Shown piece after piece: positions 1 through 5,804 of a DNA stretch of 9,290 nt. The DNA is from Bordetella parapertussis. GTDB taxonomy: Bacteria > Pseudomonadota > Gammaproteobacteria > Burkholderiales > Burkholderiaceae_C. The stretch is taken from assembly GCA_943328885.2 (NCBI GenBank), contig CALQBT020000073.1, forward strand, positions 1-9,290. Reading direction: 5' to 3'. The notes under the pieces are model-generated. The model had not been told where the DNA came from. It did no database searches and worked only from the letters and a program-made list of their open reading frames with translations. The first letter of the stretch is position 1, and each line of letters opens with the position of its first letter. The position numbers were made by a program, and so were the translations under genes.

Positions 1-1
1 C

Positions 2-100
2 GCGATTCCTCACTCGACGCTGGGTTCGATTCCCAACGTCGGTCTGCCTGTGCATTTTTCAGGCATGCTGCTGGCCGATCCGGTGGCTGCGCCGCTCTAG
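2..100 (+). CDS. C-terminal end of a family III (CaiB/BaiF) CoA-transferase, cut by the window edge
   Basis: Reading from base 2 gives 32 codons ending in TAG at 98-100. The peptide contains the segments HSTLGSIPNVGLPVHFSG and DPVAAPL, which resemble the C-terminal stretch of CaiB/BaiF CoA-transferases (the HP.lG....P..fS.TP....aPlLG.... region) that moves CoA from a donor thioester onto a carboxylic acid. The complete homologue at 331-1542 has the comparable segment HPKIGALKMPAPSPRMSG followed by about 40 more residues. This copy stops where the usual LG.D....I tail would start, so it lacks roughly 25-30 residues and may be a truncated gene; the 5' part is outside the window. The GGTTCGATTCC string at 23-33 that looks like a tRNA T-arm lies inside this reading frame. 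Family assignment is moderately sure; whether the gene is functional cannot be judged. Confidence 0.6.
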   Translation, partial: AIPHSTLGSIPNVGLPVHFSGMLLADPVAAPL

Positions 101-120
101 CCACCGGACAGGCAGCGCAG

Positions 121-159
121 AAGCCCCGTACAAGCCCAAAGTCCTGATCTATGGGGTTT
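121..159 (+). terminator. Possible weak hairpin after the upstream CoA-transferase
   Basis: Bases 121-130 (AAGCCCCGTA) can pair with 150-159 (TATGGGGTTT) in a 10-bp stem containing two G-U pairs, with a 19-nt loop. An alternative stem pairs 131-137 with 154-160. It sits 20 bases after the TAG at 98-100. There is only a three-T run at the 3' edge, so this is a weak terminator candidate at best. Confidence 0.2.
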
Positions 160-254
160 GAGGCTTTGCGTGGTTCCATACCTCTACAGCCCCTCAGGCC
201 AGTCTTAGAGCTATAGGTCAAGGCAGGCGCCTAAGCTGTATGAAATGCGGAAAA

Positions 255-270
255 GGCATTTGTGATATGC
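255..270 (+). promoter_or_regulatory. Operator-like motif, copy 1 (upstream of CoA-transferase)
   Basis: GGCATTTGTGATATG at 255-269 followed by C270. Bases 256-260 (GCATT) and 266-270 (TATGC) form a near-perfect inverted repeat with a 5-bp spacer. It matches the copy at 1866-1880 in 12 of 15 positions and the copy at 5756-5770 in 11 of 15. The match with 5756-5770 continues downstream (CTTnTnTGA in both). It lies 60 bp before the CoA-transferase start. The likely binder is the LysR-type protein at 3112-4089 (inference). Confidence 0.5.
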
Positions 271-283
271 TTCTATGAGATGA

Positions 284-295
284 CTTTCCGGAAAG
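284..295. repeat. Perfect 12-bp palindrome in the CoA-transferase leader
   Basis: CTTTCCGGAAAG at 284-295 is its own reverse complement. It lies between operator-like copy 1 and the ribosome binding site of the CoA-transferase (AGGTGG, 321-326). It could be a separate protein-binding site or a small RNA hairpin; no other copy was seen in the window. Confidence 0.3.
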
Positions 296-330
296 CGGAA
301 TCCCATTAGTTTCTCCAATCAGGTGGACAT

Positions 331-1542
331 ATGACACAGCGCGACAGTGCAGCGGGGCCGCTGTCTGGCATCCGGGTCCTGGAACTTGGCACCATGATCG
401 CGGGACCGGTGGTGGGTACGCTGTTGTCTGATTTCGGTGCCGAGATCATCAAGATCGAACAACCCGACGGCGGCGATCCCATCCGCAATATCGGGCCGTT
501 CTGCGAAGGCGAAAGCCTTTGGTGGAACGTCGAGGGTCGCAATAAGAAGTCGGTCACGCTCGACATGCGCCGCCCCGAAGGCCAGGCGGTTCTGCGCCAG
601 CTGGTCAAGGAAGCGGATGTGCTGGTCGAGAACTTCCGGCCTGGCACCATGGCGAAGTGGAACGTGGGCTGGGACGATCTGAAGGAAGTCAACCCGTCCC
701 TCATCATGGTCAGCGTTTCAGGCTATGGCCAGACCGGGCCGTACGCGACCAAGCCGGCGTTTGATCGCATTGCGTTGGCATTCGCAGGCATGCTGAATAT
801 CACCGGCTTTGCCGACCGAGCGCCCGTGCGTCCGGGTGTCGCGATGGCCGACTACCAATCGGCTCTGTTCGGCGCGTTTGCGGCCATGATTGCGTTGTTT
901 CACCGTGAAGCGCGTGGCGGCACTGGTCAGCATGTGGACGTGTCTCTGTTCGAGTCGGTGTTCCGCTTCACCGACATCATGATTACTGCCGCAGACAAGG
1001 TAGGCATCAAGCGAACGCGTCGAGGCAACCTGCACTTTGCCGCAGCACCGGGTGACCACTTCGAGACCTGCGACGGGCGCTACATCGTGATGACCATCTC
1101 GAACAACCCGCTGTTCGCCAAGCTGGCGGCAGCCATGGGGCAACCTGCTCTGGCGCAAGACGAACGCTTTGCCACGCACGATGCGCGCTGGATCAACATC
1201 ACTGAGGTCAATGCACTGGTCGGCGAGTGGATACGGTCCATGCCAGTCAACGACGTGATCGACATTTTGGAAGGCTACGGCCTTCCGCACTCGCTGGTGT
1301 ATTCGGTGGATGACATCCTGGCCGACCCCCACTATGCCGCGCGCGGCTCTATCGCCACGCTGGACCATCCGAAGATCGGCGCGCTGAAGATGCCAGCACC
1401 TTCCCCCCGCATGAGTGGCACGCCGGCCCGCACGATGCAGGCCGCGCCAGACCTGGGGGCCGACAACGACGAAATCTACGGCGGACTGCTCGGAATGGAC
1501 GCCCAAGCCATTGCTGCGCTGAGGGCTGGCCGGTTGATCTGA
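331..1542 (+). CDS. CaiB/BaiF family III acyl-CoA transferase
   Basis: A 403-residue cytoplasmic protein of the usual length for family III CoA-transferases. These enzymes move CoA from a thioester donor to a free carboxylate through an aspartyl-CoA anhydride and usually work as interlocked dimers. The N-terminus carries the family signature LSGIRVLELG (11-20), then AGPVVGTLLSDFGAEIIKIE (24-43), and a central block FDRIALAFAGMLNITG (144-159). Asp174 in GVAMADYQSAL aligns with the catalytic aspartate, and GTGQHVDVSLFE (197-208) follows it. The C-terminus has the normal LGADNDEI tail. ATG 331 is supported by AGGTGG at 321-326, 4 bp upstream. An operator-like motif lies 60 bp upstream. The protein probably activates the acid captured by the locus's Bug receptor, possibly with succinyl-CoA or acetyl-CoA as donor; the substrate cannot be told from sequence. 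The family call is very secure. Confidence 0.95.
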   Translation: MTQRDSAAGPLSGIRVLELGTMIAGPVVGTLLSDFGAEIIKIEQPDGGDPIRNIGPFCEGESLWWNVEGRNKKSVTLDMRRPEGQAVLRQLVKEADVLVENFRPGTMAKWNVGWDDLKEVNPSLIMVSVSGYGQTGPYATKPAFDRIALAFAGMLNITGFADRAPVRPGVAMADYQSALFGAFAAMIALFHREARGGTGQHVDVSLFESVFRFTDIMITAADKVGIKRTRRGNLHFAAAPGDHFETCDGRYIVMTISNNPLFAKLAAAMGQPALAQDERFATHDARWINITEVNALVGEWIRSMPVNDVIDILEGYGLPHSLVYSVDDILADPHYAARGSIATLDHPKIGALKMPAPSPRMSGTPARTMQAAPDLGADNDEIYGGLLGMDAQAIAALRAGRLI

Positions 1543-1550
1543 CCGGCAGC
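1525..1550 (+). terminator. GC-rich hairpin across the CoA-transferase stop codon
   Basis: Bases 1525-1534 (GCTGGCCGGT) pair with 1542-1550 (ACCGGCAGC) as a 9-bp stem with one bulged G and a 7-nt loop. The stem includes the TGA stop at 1540-1542. No T-run follows (ATACGGGG), so it may be an mRNA 3'-end stabilising structure or a degenerate terminator. Confidence 0.3.
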
Positions 1551-1634
1551 ATACGGGGTCAGGTGCTACTGATGCGCTTGCCTTCATGCACCGCTGTCAA
1601 ATTTTCTCCATTTCCTTTGTCGAGGATTTCAGCC

Positions 1635-1862
1635 ATGCCCTCTTCGACGCGCAGGTCTGTCCTGTTCTCATTGACCAGTCTTGTGTTGATGGGCGCAGCG
1701 CCTGTTGTACTGGCATCCGACGGCTACCCAGCCAGACCCATCCGCAGCGTGGTGAAGAGCCTGGTGGTCAGCAACGGCATCATCGGAACAGGCACGGTGG
1801 TGCGCGCAGCGGCCGACGGCTACATGCTGTTGGCCACCCATCAGTCGCACCGTATAATATAA
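1635..1862 (+). pseudogene. Decayed Bug/TctC-type solute receptor (internally deleted and truncated)
   Basis: ATG 1635, preceded by GAGGA at 1622-1626, opens a 75-codon frame ending in TAA at 1860-1862. Intact Bug receptors (periplasmic binding proteins for carboxylates) are about 320 residues. The start is a normal Bug N-terminus: a basic then hydrophobic signal peptide (MPSSTRRSVLFSLTSL and on to LAS) followed by YPARPIR at about residues 31-37. The usual PF.PGG..D segment and following helix are missing. The frame jumps to SNGIIGTGTVVRAAADGYMLLATHQSH, equivalent to the N-G-I-G-T...A.A.PDGYTLL motif near residue 90 of intact homologues. It then stops after ARG-ILE-ILE, so about 30 internal and 220 C-terminal residues are gone. 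The reading frame survives the internal deletion, which suggests the gene was lost by deletion and rearrangement rather than by frameshift. A functional short peptide is unlikely. Its 3' end forms part of the amidohydrolase promoter. Confidence 0.75.
1830..1858 (+). promoter_or_regulatory. Sigma70-type promoter for the amidohydrolase
   Basis: The -35 candidate TTGGCC (1830-1835) and a perfect -10 TATAAT (1853-1858) are separated by 17 bp; a second overlapping TATAAT lies at 1858-1863. Predicted transcription start is near 1865, giving a leader of about 43 nt before the TTG start. The -35 lies within codons of the broken Bug gene. Operator-like copy 2 begins right at the predicted start site, where bound protein would be expected to block transcription. 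Confidence 0.6.
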
Positions 1863-1865
1863 TTT

Positions 1866-1880
1866 GGTATTTCTGATATC
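1866..1880 (+). promoter_or_regulatory. Operator-like motif, copy 2 (amidohydrolase leader)
   Basis: GGTATTTCTGATATC, an imperfect inverted repeat (GGTAT, 5 bp, ATATC). It matches copy 1 (255-269) and copy 3 (4098-4112) in 12 of 15 positions each. A further half-site GCATATC (1889-1895) lies just downstream, immediately before the ribosome binding site AAGGAG (1896-1901). Its position at the predicted transcription start favours repression or induction by release (inference). Confidence 0.5.
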
Positions 1881-1907
1881 GCCATTACGCATATCAAGGA
1901 GATTCAA

Positions 1908-3128
1908 TTGGATGGTTCCACTTACCAGCGCATCGAAGCCCCGCAGGCTGTCAAGCAGTCGTTGAACGATTTTTTCGTCGTCTCTGCAGACAGCCACGTC
2001 AACGAGCCGCACGACCTCTGGCTCAAGCGCATTGATGTGAAGTTCCGCGACCGCGTGCCGCAAGTTCAAGTCGACGAGAAGGGTCGCAAATGGTTTGTGG
2101 TCGAAGGATTCCGCAAGTCGATTATTCGCGAGGCACCGCGCGATGAGCAGGTCAGTGTCGAGGAGTTCAAGGAGCGCAGCGACGCTGCAGGCAAGCGCAT
2201 GGAACTTGACCGCACGAAAGGCGCGATGTTCCAGCAGCGCGGCAACCCCACGGTTGACCGCTATGCAGACATGGACTACGACGGTGTGGACGTCGAGATC
2301 CTCTTCCCCAACAAGGGTCTGGCCAACTGGTCCTCGCCCGATCCTGCGCTGCATGTGGCCATGTGCCGTGTCTATAACGACTGGGCGCACGAGCTGTTCG
2401 GCGGCAGCACGCGGAGCTTTCCGACGGCCTGCGTGGCGCCGGCTGACATCGATGCCTGTGTGGCCGAAATCGAGCGTGTAGCCAAATTGGGCTTTCACAG
2501 CGTTACCATGCCGCCACTTGTGACCGGCGGCAAGGGCTACAACCTACCGGACTACGACCCTGTATGGGCGGCGCTCGCGGAAACAGGCATGCCAGTGTGC
2601 TTCCACGCTGGGACCGGCAAGGACCCCCGCACGGCCACAGGCAATGGTGGGGCGATCATCAACTACGTGGTGCATGCTATGAACACCGTGCTGGAGCCCA
2701 CGGTGCAGCTGTGCTCGTCCGGCGTCTTCGACCGCCATCCAAAGCTCAATTTCGCCACCATCGAGGCTGGCGCTGGCTGGGTGCCGTATGCGCTATGGGC
2801 GATGGATCAAGGTTACGACAAACATGCCTTCTGGGTTTCGCCCAAGATGGAATGCAAGCCCAGCGACTACTTCCGGCGCCATGGCCACGCGAGCTTCCAG
2901 GAAGATCCCATCGGGATCCTGGCGCGCGAATGGATGGGCGTCGATAGCATCTTGTGGGGCAACGACTATCCGCACATCGAAGGCACCTGGCCCTATTCGG
3001 ACAGCGTCACCTCAAAACTGATGGCGGGGATACCCCGCGAGGAAAAGGCGATGATCCTGGGTCTGAACGCCGCTAGGCTGTTCAATGTGGACGTGCCGGC
3101 CCGATTTCGCACTACTGCGGATCGGTGA
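1908..3128 (+). CDS. Amidohydrolase-2 family metal-dependent hydrolase/decarboxylase, TTG start
   Basis: A 406-residue cytoplasmic protein of the amidohydrolase-related family 2 (TIM-barrel fold; relatives include ACMS decarboxylase, gamma-resorcylate decarboxylase and 2-pyrone or lactone hydrolases). It opens with VVSADSHVNEPHDLW (24-38), where Asp28-x-His30 takes the place of the first-strand metal ligand pair. His233 in CFHAGTG and Asp353 in LWGNDYPHIEGTWP (349-362) are the other expected active-site residues. RHPKLNFATIEAGAGW (276-291) and the C-terminal NAARLFNV (387-394) are typical of the family. The start is TTG 1908: AAGGAG lies 6 bp upstream at 1896-1901, and the nearby ATG at 1912 is out of frame. 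It has its own promoter and an operator-like site. Its 3' end overlaps lysR by 17 bp. In this context it probably hydrolyses or decarboxylates a pathway intermediate; the exact reaction is unknown. Confidence 0.92.
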   Translation: MDGSTYQRIEAPQAVKQSLNDFFVVSADSHVNEPHDLWLKRIDVKFRDRVPQVQVDEKGRKWFVVEGFRKSIIREAPRDEQVSVEEFKERSDAAGKRMELDRTKGAMFQQRGNPTVDRYADMDYDGVDVEILFPNKGLANWSSPDPALHVAMCRVYNDWAHELFGGSTRSFPTACVAPADIDACVAEIERVAKLGFHSVTMPPLVTGGKGYNLPDYDPVWAALAETGMPVCFHAGTGKDPRTATGNGGAIINYVVHAMNTVLEPTVQLCSSGVFDRHPKLNFATIEAGAGWVPYALWAMDQGYDKHAFWVSPKMECKPSDYFRRHGHASFQEDPIGILAREWMGVDSILWGNDYPHIEGTWPYSDSVTSKLMAGIPREEKAMILGLNAARLFNVDVPARFRTTADR

Positions 3129-4089
3129 TTTTGTCTCGCACAACGGCAGCAATTTCGCGGCCCAGTGCTTTCATGTGCACGGTCTGCGGACGATCGCGCA
3201 GGCTGGCGAGGTACAGGGTGCGCTTGAGCACAGGTACCAGCGGTATGGCGATCAATTCGCCGCGGGCAATCTCGCTGGCGCACGCCAATCGTGGCAGTAC
3301 CGCGCAGAATCGACCATCTGCCAGCACCGCCTTGGTCATGTTCAGGCTGTCCAGCCGCAAACGGGGGTCTAGATGAATGTCGGCCTCTTCGCAGTAGGCC
3401 TCGACGAGGGCGCGCGAGCCGTGAGAGCCCACCGGCAGCACGACATCCAGGCTGGCCAGCGACTCACGCGCCACAGACTTCGCCTTGGACAGCGGGTGGC
3501 GGGGCGACACGATCAGAAGCAAGGGCTCGGTGCTGAGTTTCTGCAACGACAGTCTTTGCGAGGTGGCCAGATGCAGCACGATCGCCAGATCCACCTGGCC
3601 GGACGCCAGAAGGTCATACACCTGGCCGGTGGAGGCTTCGTAGGCCACCAAACGTGTGTCTGGAAATGCGTCCACGAACCTTTTGACCACTTCCGGCATG
3701 TACAGACTGGAAAATGTCGGCGGCGAGGCGATCGTAATTTGGCCGCCCGCAGGCCGACGCTTCATCTGATCGATCATCTCCATGGTGCTGGCCATCTCTT
3801 GCAGGATGGCCTCGGCCTGGCGAAACAGCAGTTCACCCGCTTCGGTGAGCGTCACGCCGCGGCCGGTCCTGAGCAAGAGCTGCTCGCCCACCTCGGCCTC
3901 GAGCTGCTGGATCTGGCGGCTGATGGCCGACTGGGCCACGTCCAGCACCGCCTCGGCTGTCGTCAGGCTGCCCAGACGCGCCACATGGAAAAAATAGAAA
4001 AGCCGCTTGGAATCGAGCAGGTTCTTGGAAGCGATCCCAGCAATGGCGCTCTTGACGCGTGTTGCGGTCTTGGTTGGAGCAGGCGGCAT
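3112..4089 (-). CDS. LysR-type transcriptional regulator
   Basis: A 325-residue DNA-binding regulator. A winged helix-turn-helix occupies about residues 25-88 (LFYFFHVARLGSLTTAEAVL, then VAQSAISRQIQQLEAEVG with the recognition helix, then LLLRTGRGVTLTEAG). A linker helix and an effector-binding periplasmic-protein-like domain follow (ITIASPPTFSSLYMPEVVKRF, TEPLLLIVSPRHPL, LPVGSHGSRALVEAY). The roughly 24-residue extension before the HTH is longer than usual. ATG 4089-4087 has no clear Shine-Dalgarno sequence, and no better start was found. The gene is divergent from the thiolase-like gene (63-bp gap), the classic LysR layout, and converges on the amidohydrolase with its TAG inside that gene's last codons. 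The operator-like motif in the divergent gap and three further copies suggest it regulates itself and the locus; the co-inducer is probably a pathway acid or CoA ester (inference). Confidence 0.95.
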   Translation of the reverse strand: MPPAPTKTATRVKSAIAGIASKNLLDSKRLFYFFHVARLGSLTTAEAVLDVAQSAISRQIQQLEAEVGEQLLLRTGRGVTLTEAGELLFRQAEAILQEMASTMEMIDQMKRRPAGGQITIASPPTFSSLYMPEVVKRFVDAFPDTRLVAYEASTGQVYDLLASGQVDLAIVLHLATSQRLSLQKLSTEPLLLIVSPRHPLSKAKSVARESLASLDVVLPVGSHGSRALVEAYCEEADIHLDPRLRLDSLNMTKAVLADGRFCAVLPRLACASEIARGELIAIPLVPVLKRTLYLASLRDRPQTVHMKALGREIAAVVRDKITDPQ

Positions 4090-4097
4090 GCTAGATT

Positions 4098-4112
4098 TGT
4101 ATTGCTGAAATC
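4098..4112 (+). promoter_or_regulatory. Operator-like motif, copy 3 (lysR/thiolase divergent gap)
   Basis: TGTATTGCTGAAATC lies in the 63-bp gap between the divergent lysR and thiolase-like genes, 8 bp from the lysR start. It matches copy 2 in 12 of 15 positions, copy 1 in 9 of 15. A further GGTATC half-site lies at 4122-4127. The position is what would be expected for a LysR-type autoregulatory and target site. Confidence 0.45.
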
Positions 4113-4152
4113 ATGGAACGAGGTATCAACATGAACGGAAGAGGGGGCACCC

Positions 4153-5328
4153 ATGGCCACTGAAAAATCGGCTTACATCGCCGGTGTGGGACAAACCGAG
4201 TTTAAGCGGCATGGCGGCATCATGGACCGTAGCCAATTTCAGGTTGCCGCAGAAGCTGTGCTTTCGGCACTGGCCGACGCGGGCATGACGCCTGACGATG
4301 TGGACGGGTTTGCCTCCTTCTCCAACGACGCCAATGAAGCGGCGTTGATGCAGGTGGCACTGGGTGTTCCGCAGATGCGCTGGTCATCCATGGTTTGGGG
4401 CGGCGGCGGGGGCGGTTCCTGTGCTGCAATCTCGCAGGCGGCGGCCGCGATTCAGGCCGGTCACGCACAGACAGTGGTCGTCTACCGCGGCTTGTGCCAA
4501 GGGCAGACGCGACGTTTCGGCCGCTTCGGTGAGGGCCGCACCCACGGCAACTTCGTGCACCCTTACGGCCTGTTTGCGCCGGCACAGATGCTGGCACTGC
4601 AGGTCCGCCGACACATGCATCTGCACCCACAGATCCGCGAAGAACATTTGGGCATGGTGGCGGTGAACGCCCGCGCCAATGCCAACCGCAACCCGAACGC
4701 GGTCATGTACGGCAAGCCCATGACGCTCGACGACTACTTCGCATCGCGCTACATCGCCGAGCCGCTTCGTCTGTTCGACTGCTGCCTGGAAACCGATGGT
4801 GGCTGCGCCATCGTGGTGACCACCGCAGCGCGTGCGCGCGACGCCCGCAAGATGCCGGTGCGCATCCTGGCCAGCGGACATGGCAGCGGGCCGGGCTGGG
4901 GCTCCGGCCCGCTGGGCAGCCAGAACATGCCCGACGCCGACTACGACTCCACCAACAGCCGGCTCATCGCGCGGGAACTGTTCGCCGCCGCTGGGGTGAC
5001 ACCGGCCGACATCGACACCGCGCAGATTTACGACCACTTCTCCGGCATGGTGCTGATGGCGCTCGAGGAATACGGGTTCTGCGATGTAGGTGCCAGCGGA
5101 GAGTTCGTAGCGCAAGGCAATATCGCTTGGAAGACGGGCAAGCTGCCTATCAATACCTCGGGCGGGCAGCTCTCGGAGGCGTATGTGCATGGCATGAACG
5201 TCGCGATAGAGGGCGTGCGGCAGTTGCGCGGCGAATCGACTTCTCAGGTTGACGCCGCCCGACTATGCCTAGTCACCGGCGGGCTGGGCGTGTCGCCCAC
5301 CAGCGCAATGATCATCGGGAGAGACTGA
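4153..5328 (+). CDS. Thiolase-like (SCP-x / lipid-transfer type) acyl-CoA enzyme
   Basis: A 391-residue protein with the thiolase fold, of the SCP2-thiolase/lipid-transfer-like subgroup usually partnered by DUF35 proteins. The N-terminus AYIAGVGQTEF (7-17) is typical. Cys90 in GGGGGGSCAAISQAAAAI aligns with the thiolase nucleophile. His295 (IYDHFSG) and His346 (SGGQLSEAYVHG) lie at the two usual histidine regions. The second catalytic cysteine of classical thiolases (C-x-G-G-x-G) is replaced by Val374 in LVTGGLG. Classical thiolysis is therefore doubtful; retro-aldol C-C cleavage, as in steroid side-chain enzymes of the Ltp2 type, or another acyl-transfer reaction is possible. ATG 4153 is backed by GAGGGGG at 4141-4147. 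The stop TGA shares a base with the DUF35 ATG, pointing to translational coupling and a complex. Family is sure, reaction is not. Confidence 0.9.
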   Translation: MATEKSAYIAGVGQTEFKRHGGIMDRSQFQVAAEAVLSALADAGMTPDDVDGFASFSNDANEAALMQVALGVPQMRWSSMVWGGGGGGSCAAISQAAAAIQAGHAQTVVVYRGLCQGQTRRFGRFGEGRTHGNFVHPYGLFAPAQMLALQVRRHMHLHPQIREEHLGMVAVNARANANRNPNAVMYGKPMTLDDYFASRYIAEPLRLFDCCLETDGGCAIVVTTAARARDARKMPVRILASGHGSGPGWGSGPLGSQNMPDADYDSTNSRLIARELFAAAGVTPADIDTAQIYDHFSGMVLMALEEYGFCDVGASGEFVAQGNIAWKTGKLPINTSGGQLSEAYVHGMNVAIEGVRQLRGESTSQVDAARLCLVTGGLGVSPTSAMIIGRD

Positions 5329-5756
5329 TGGCCTACTTTTCCGAGGCAATGCCCGCGCCCCATCCCAATTTCGACGATCGCGACTTCTGGGCCGCCTGCG
5401 CCGAAAAGCGCCTGCAGTTTCAGGCTTGCGCCGAATGCAGCACGGGCCGCCATCCGCCGACGCCAGTGTGTCCCCACTGTCGCTCCTTCAAGGTGACGTG
5501 GAAGCTGACCGCCGGGCGCGCCGAGGTCTACACGCACACCACCGTTCACCATGCGAGCCATGAAGCGGTCAAGCCCAGCCTGCCCTATGTGGTGGCTGTG
5601 GTGACCTTCCCCGATGTGCCTGGTGTGCGCCTCGTCACGAACGTCACCGACATCGACCCCAAAGAGGTTCGCATAGGGATGGCGCTGGCGCTGTGGTGGG
5701 ATGTCATCGGCGGCGGCATGCACATCCCTCGGTTCAAACCCGCTTCCTCTTCATAG
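5328..5756 (+). CDS. DUF35 zinc-ribbon/OB-fold partner of the thiolase-like protein
   Basis: A 142-residue cytoplasmic protein. After an N-terminal helix (DRDFWAACAEKRLQFQACAEC) comes a rubredoxin-like zinc ribbon with Cys34, Cys37, Cys48 and Cys51 (CAEC and CPHC). An OB-fold region follows (about 55-135, including AEVYTHTTVHH, LPYVVAVVTFPDVPGVRLVTNV and GMALALWWD). This is the DUF35 architecture (ChsH2-type), found next to thiolase-like partners where it binds the acyl-CoA or completes the active site. ATG 5328 overlaps the upstream TGA (TGATG); in-frame codons further upstream lie inside the thiolase-like gene and do not resemble the family. All four zinc ligands are present. The gene pair almost certainly works as one enzyme; the substrate is unknown. 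Confidence 0.92.
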   Translation: MAYFSEAMPAPHPNFDDRDFWAACAEKRLQFQACAECSTGRHPPTPVCPHCRSFKVTWKLTAGRAEVYTHTTVHHASHEAVKPSLPYVVAVVTFPDVPGVRLVTNVTDIDPKEVRIGMALALWWDVIGGGMHIPRFKPASSS

Positions 5757-5771
5757 GCATAACGGATATGC
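5756..5771 (+). promoter_or_regulatory. Operator-like motif, copy 4 (upstream of first Bug receptor)
   Basis: GGCATAACGGATATG plus C5771; GCATA (5757-5761) and TATGC (5767-5771) are a perfect inverted repeat around a 5-bp spacer. It matches copy 1 in 11 of 15 positions, with the shared downstream CTTnTnTGA, and copy 2 in 10 of 15. It begins on the last base of the DUF35 stop codon, 34 bp before the Bug start, so the Bug gene may have its own regulated transcript. Confidence 0.5.
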
Positions 5772-5804
5772 TTATTTGATCAAAACAGAAGTGAAGGAGA
5801 CAAC

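Noticed and set aside
20..48. tRNA 3' end or att-site candidate (GGGTTCGATTCCC resembles a T-arm).
   Set aside because: The outer T-stem pair mismatches, no CCA follows, the anticodon-loop position lacks the invariant T, and the stretch is explained as the coding tail of a CoA-transferase.
718..1587. Long minus-strand frame antisense to the CoA-transferase.
   Set aside because: It is a shadow of the GC-rich plus-strand gene, which has clear family motifs; the antisense peptide has no recognisable domain.
1668..2498. Minus-strand 276-codon frame across the Bug remnant and amidohydrolase.
   Set aside because: It runs through the promoter and start of a well-supported gene, has no recognisable motif, and is typical of antisense frames in this base composition.
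3373..4134. Plus-strand 253-codon frame opposite lysR.
   Set aside because: The minus strand encodes an obvious LysR protein; the plus frame is its shadow.
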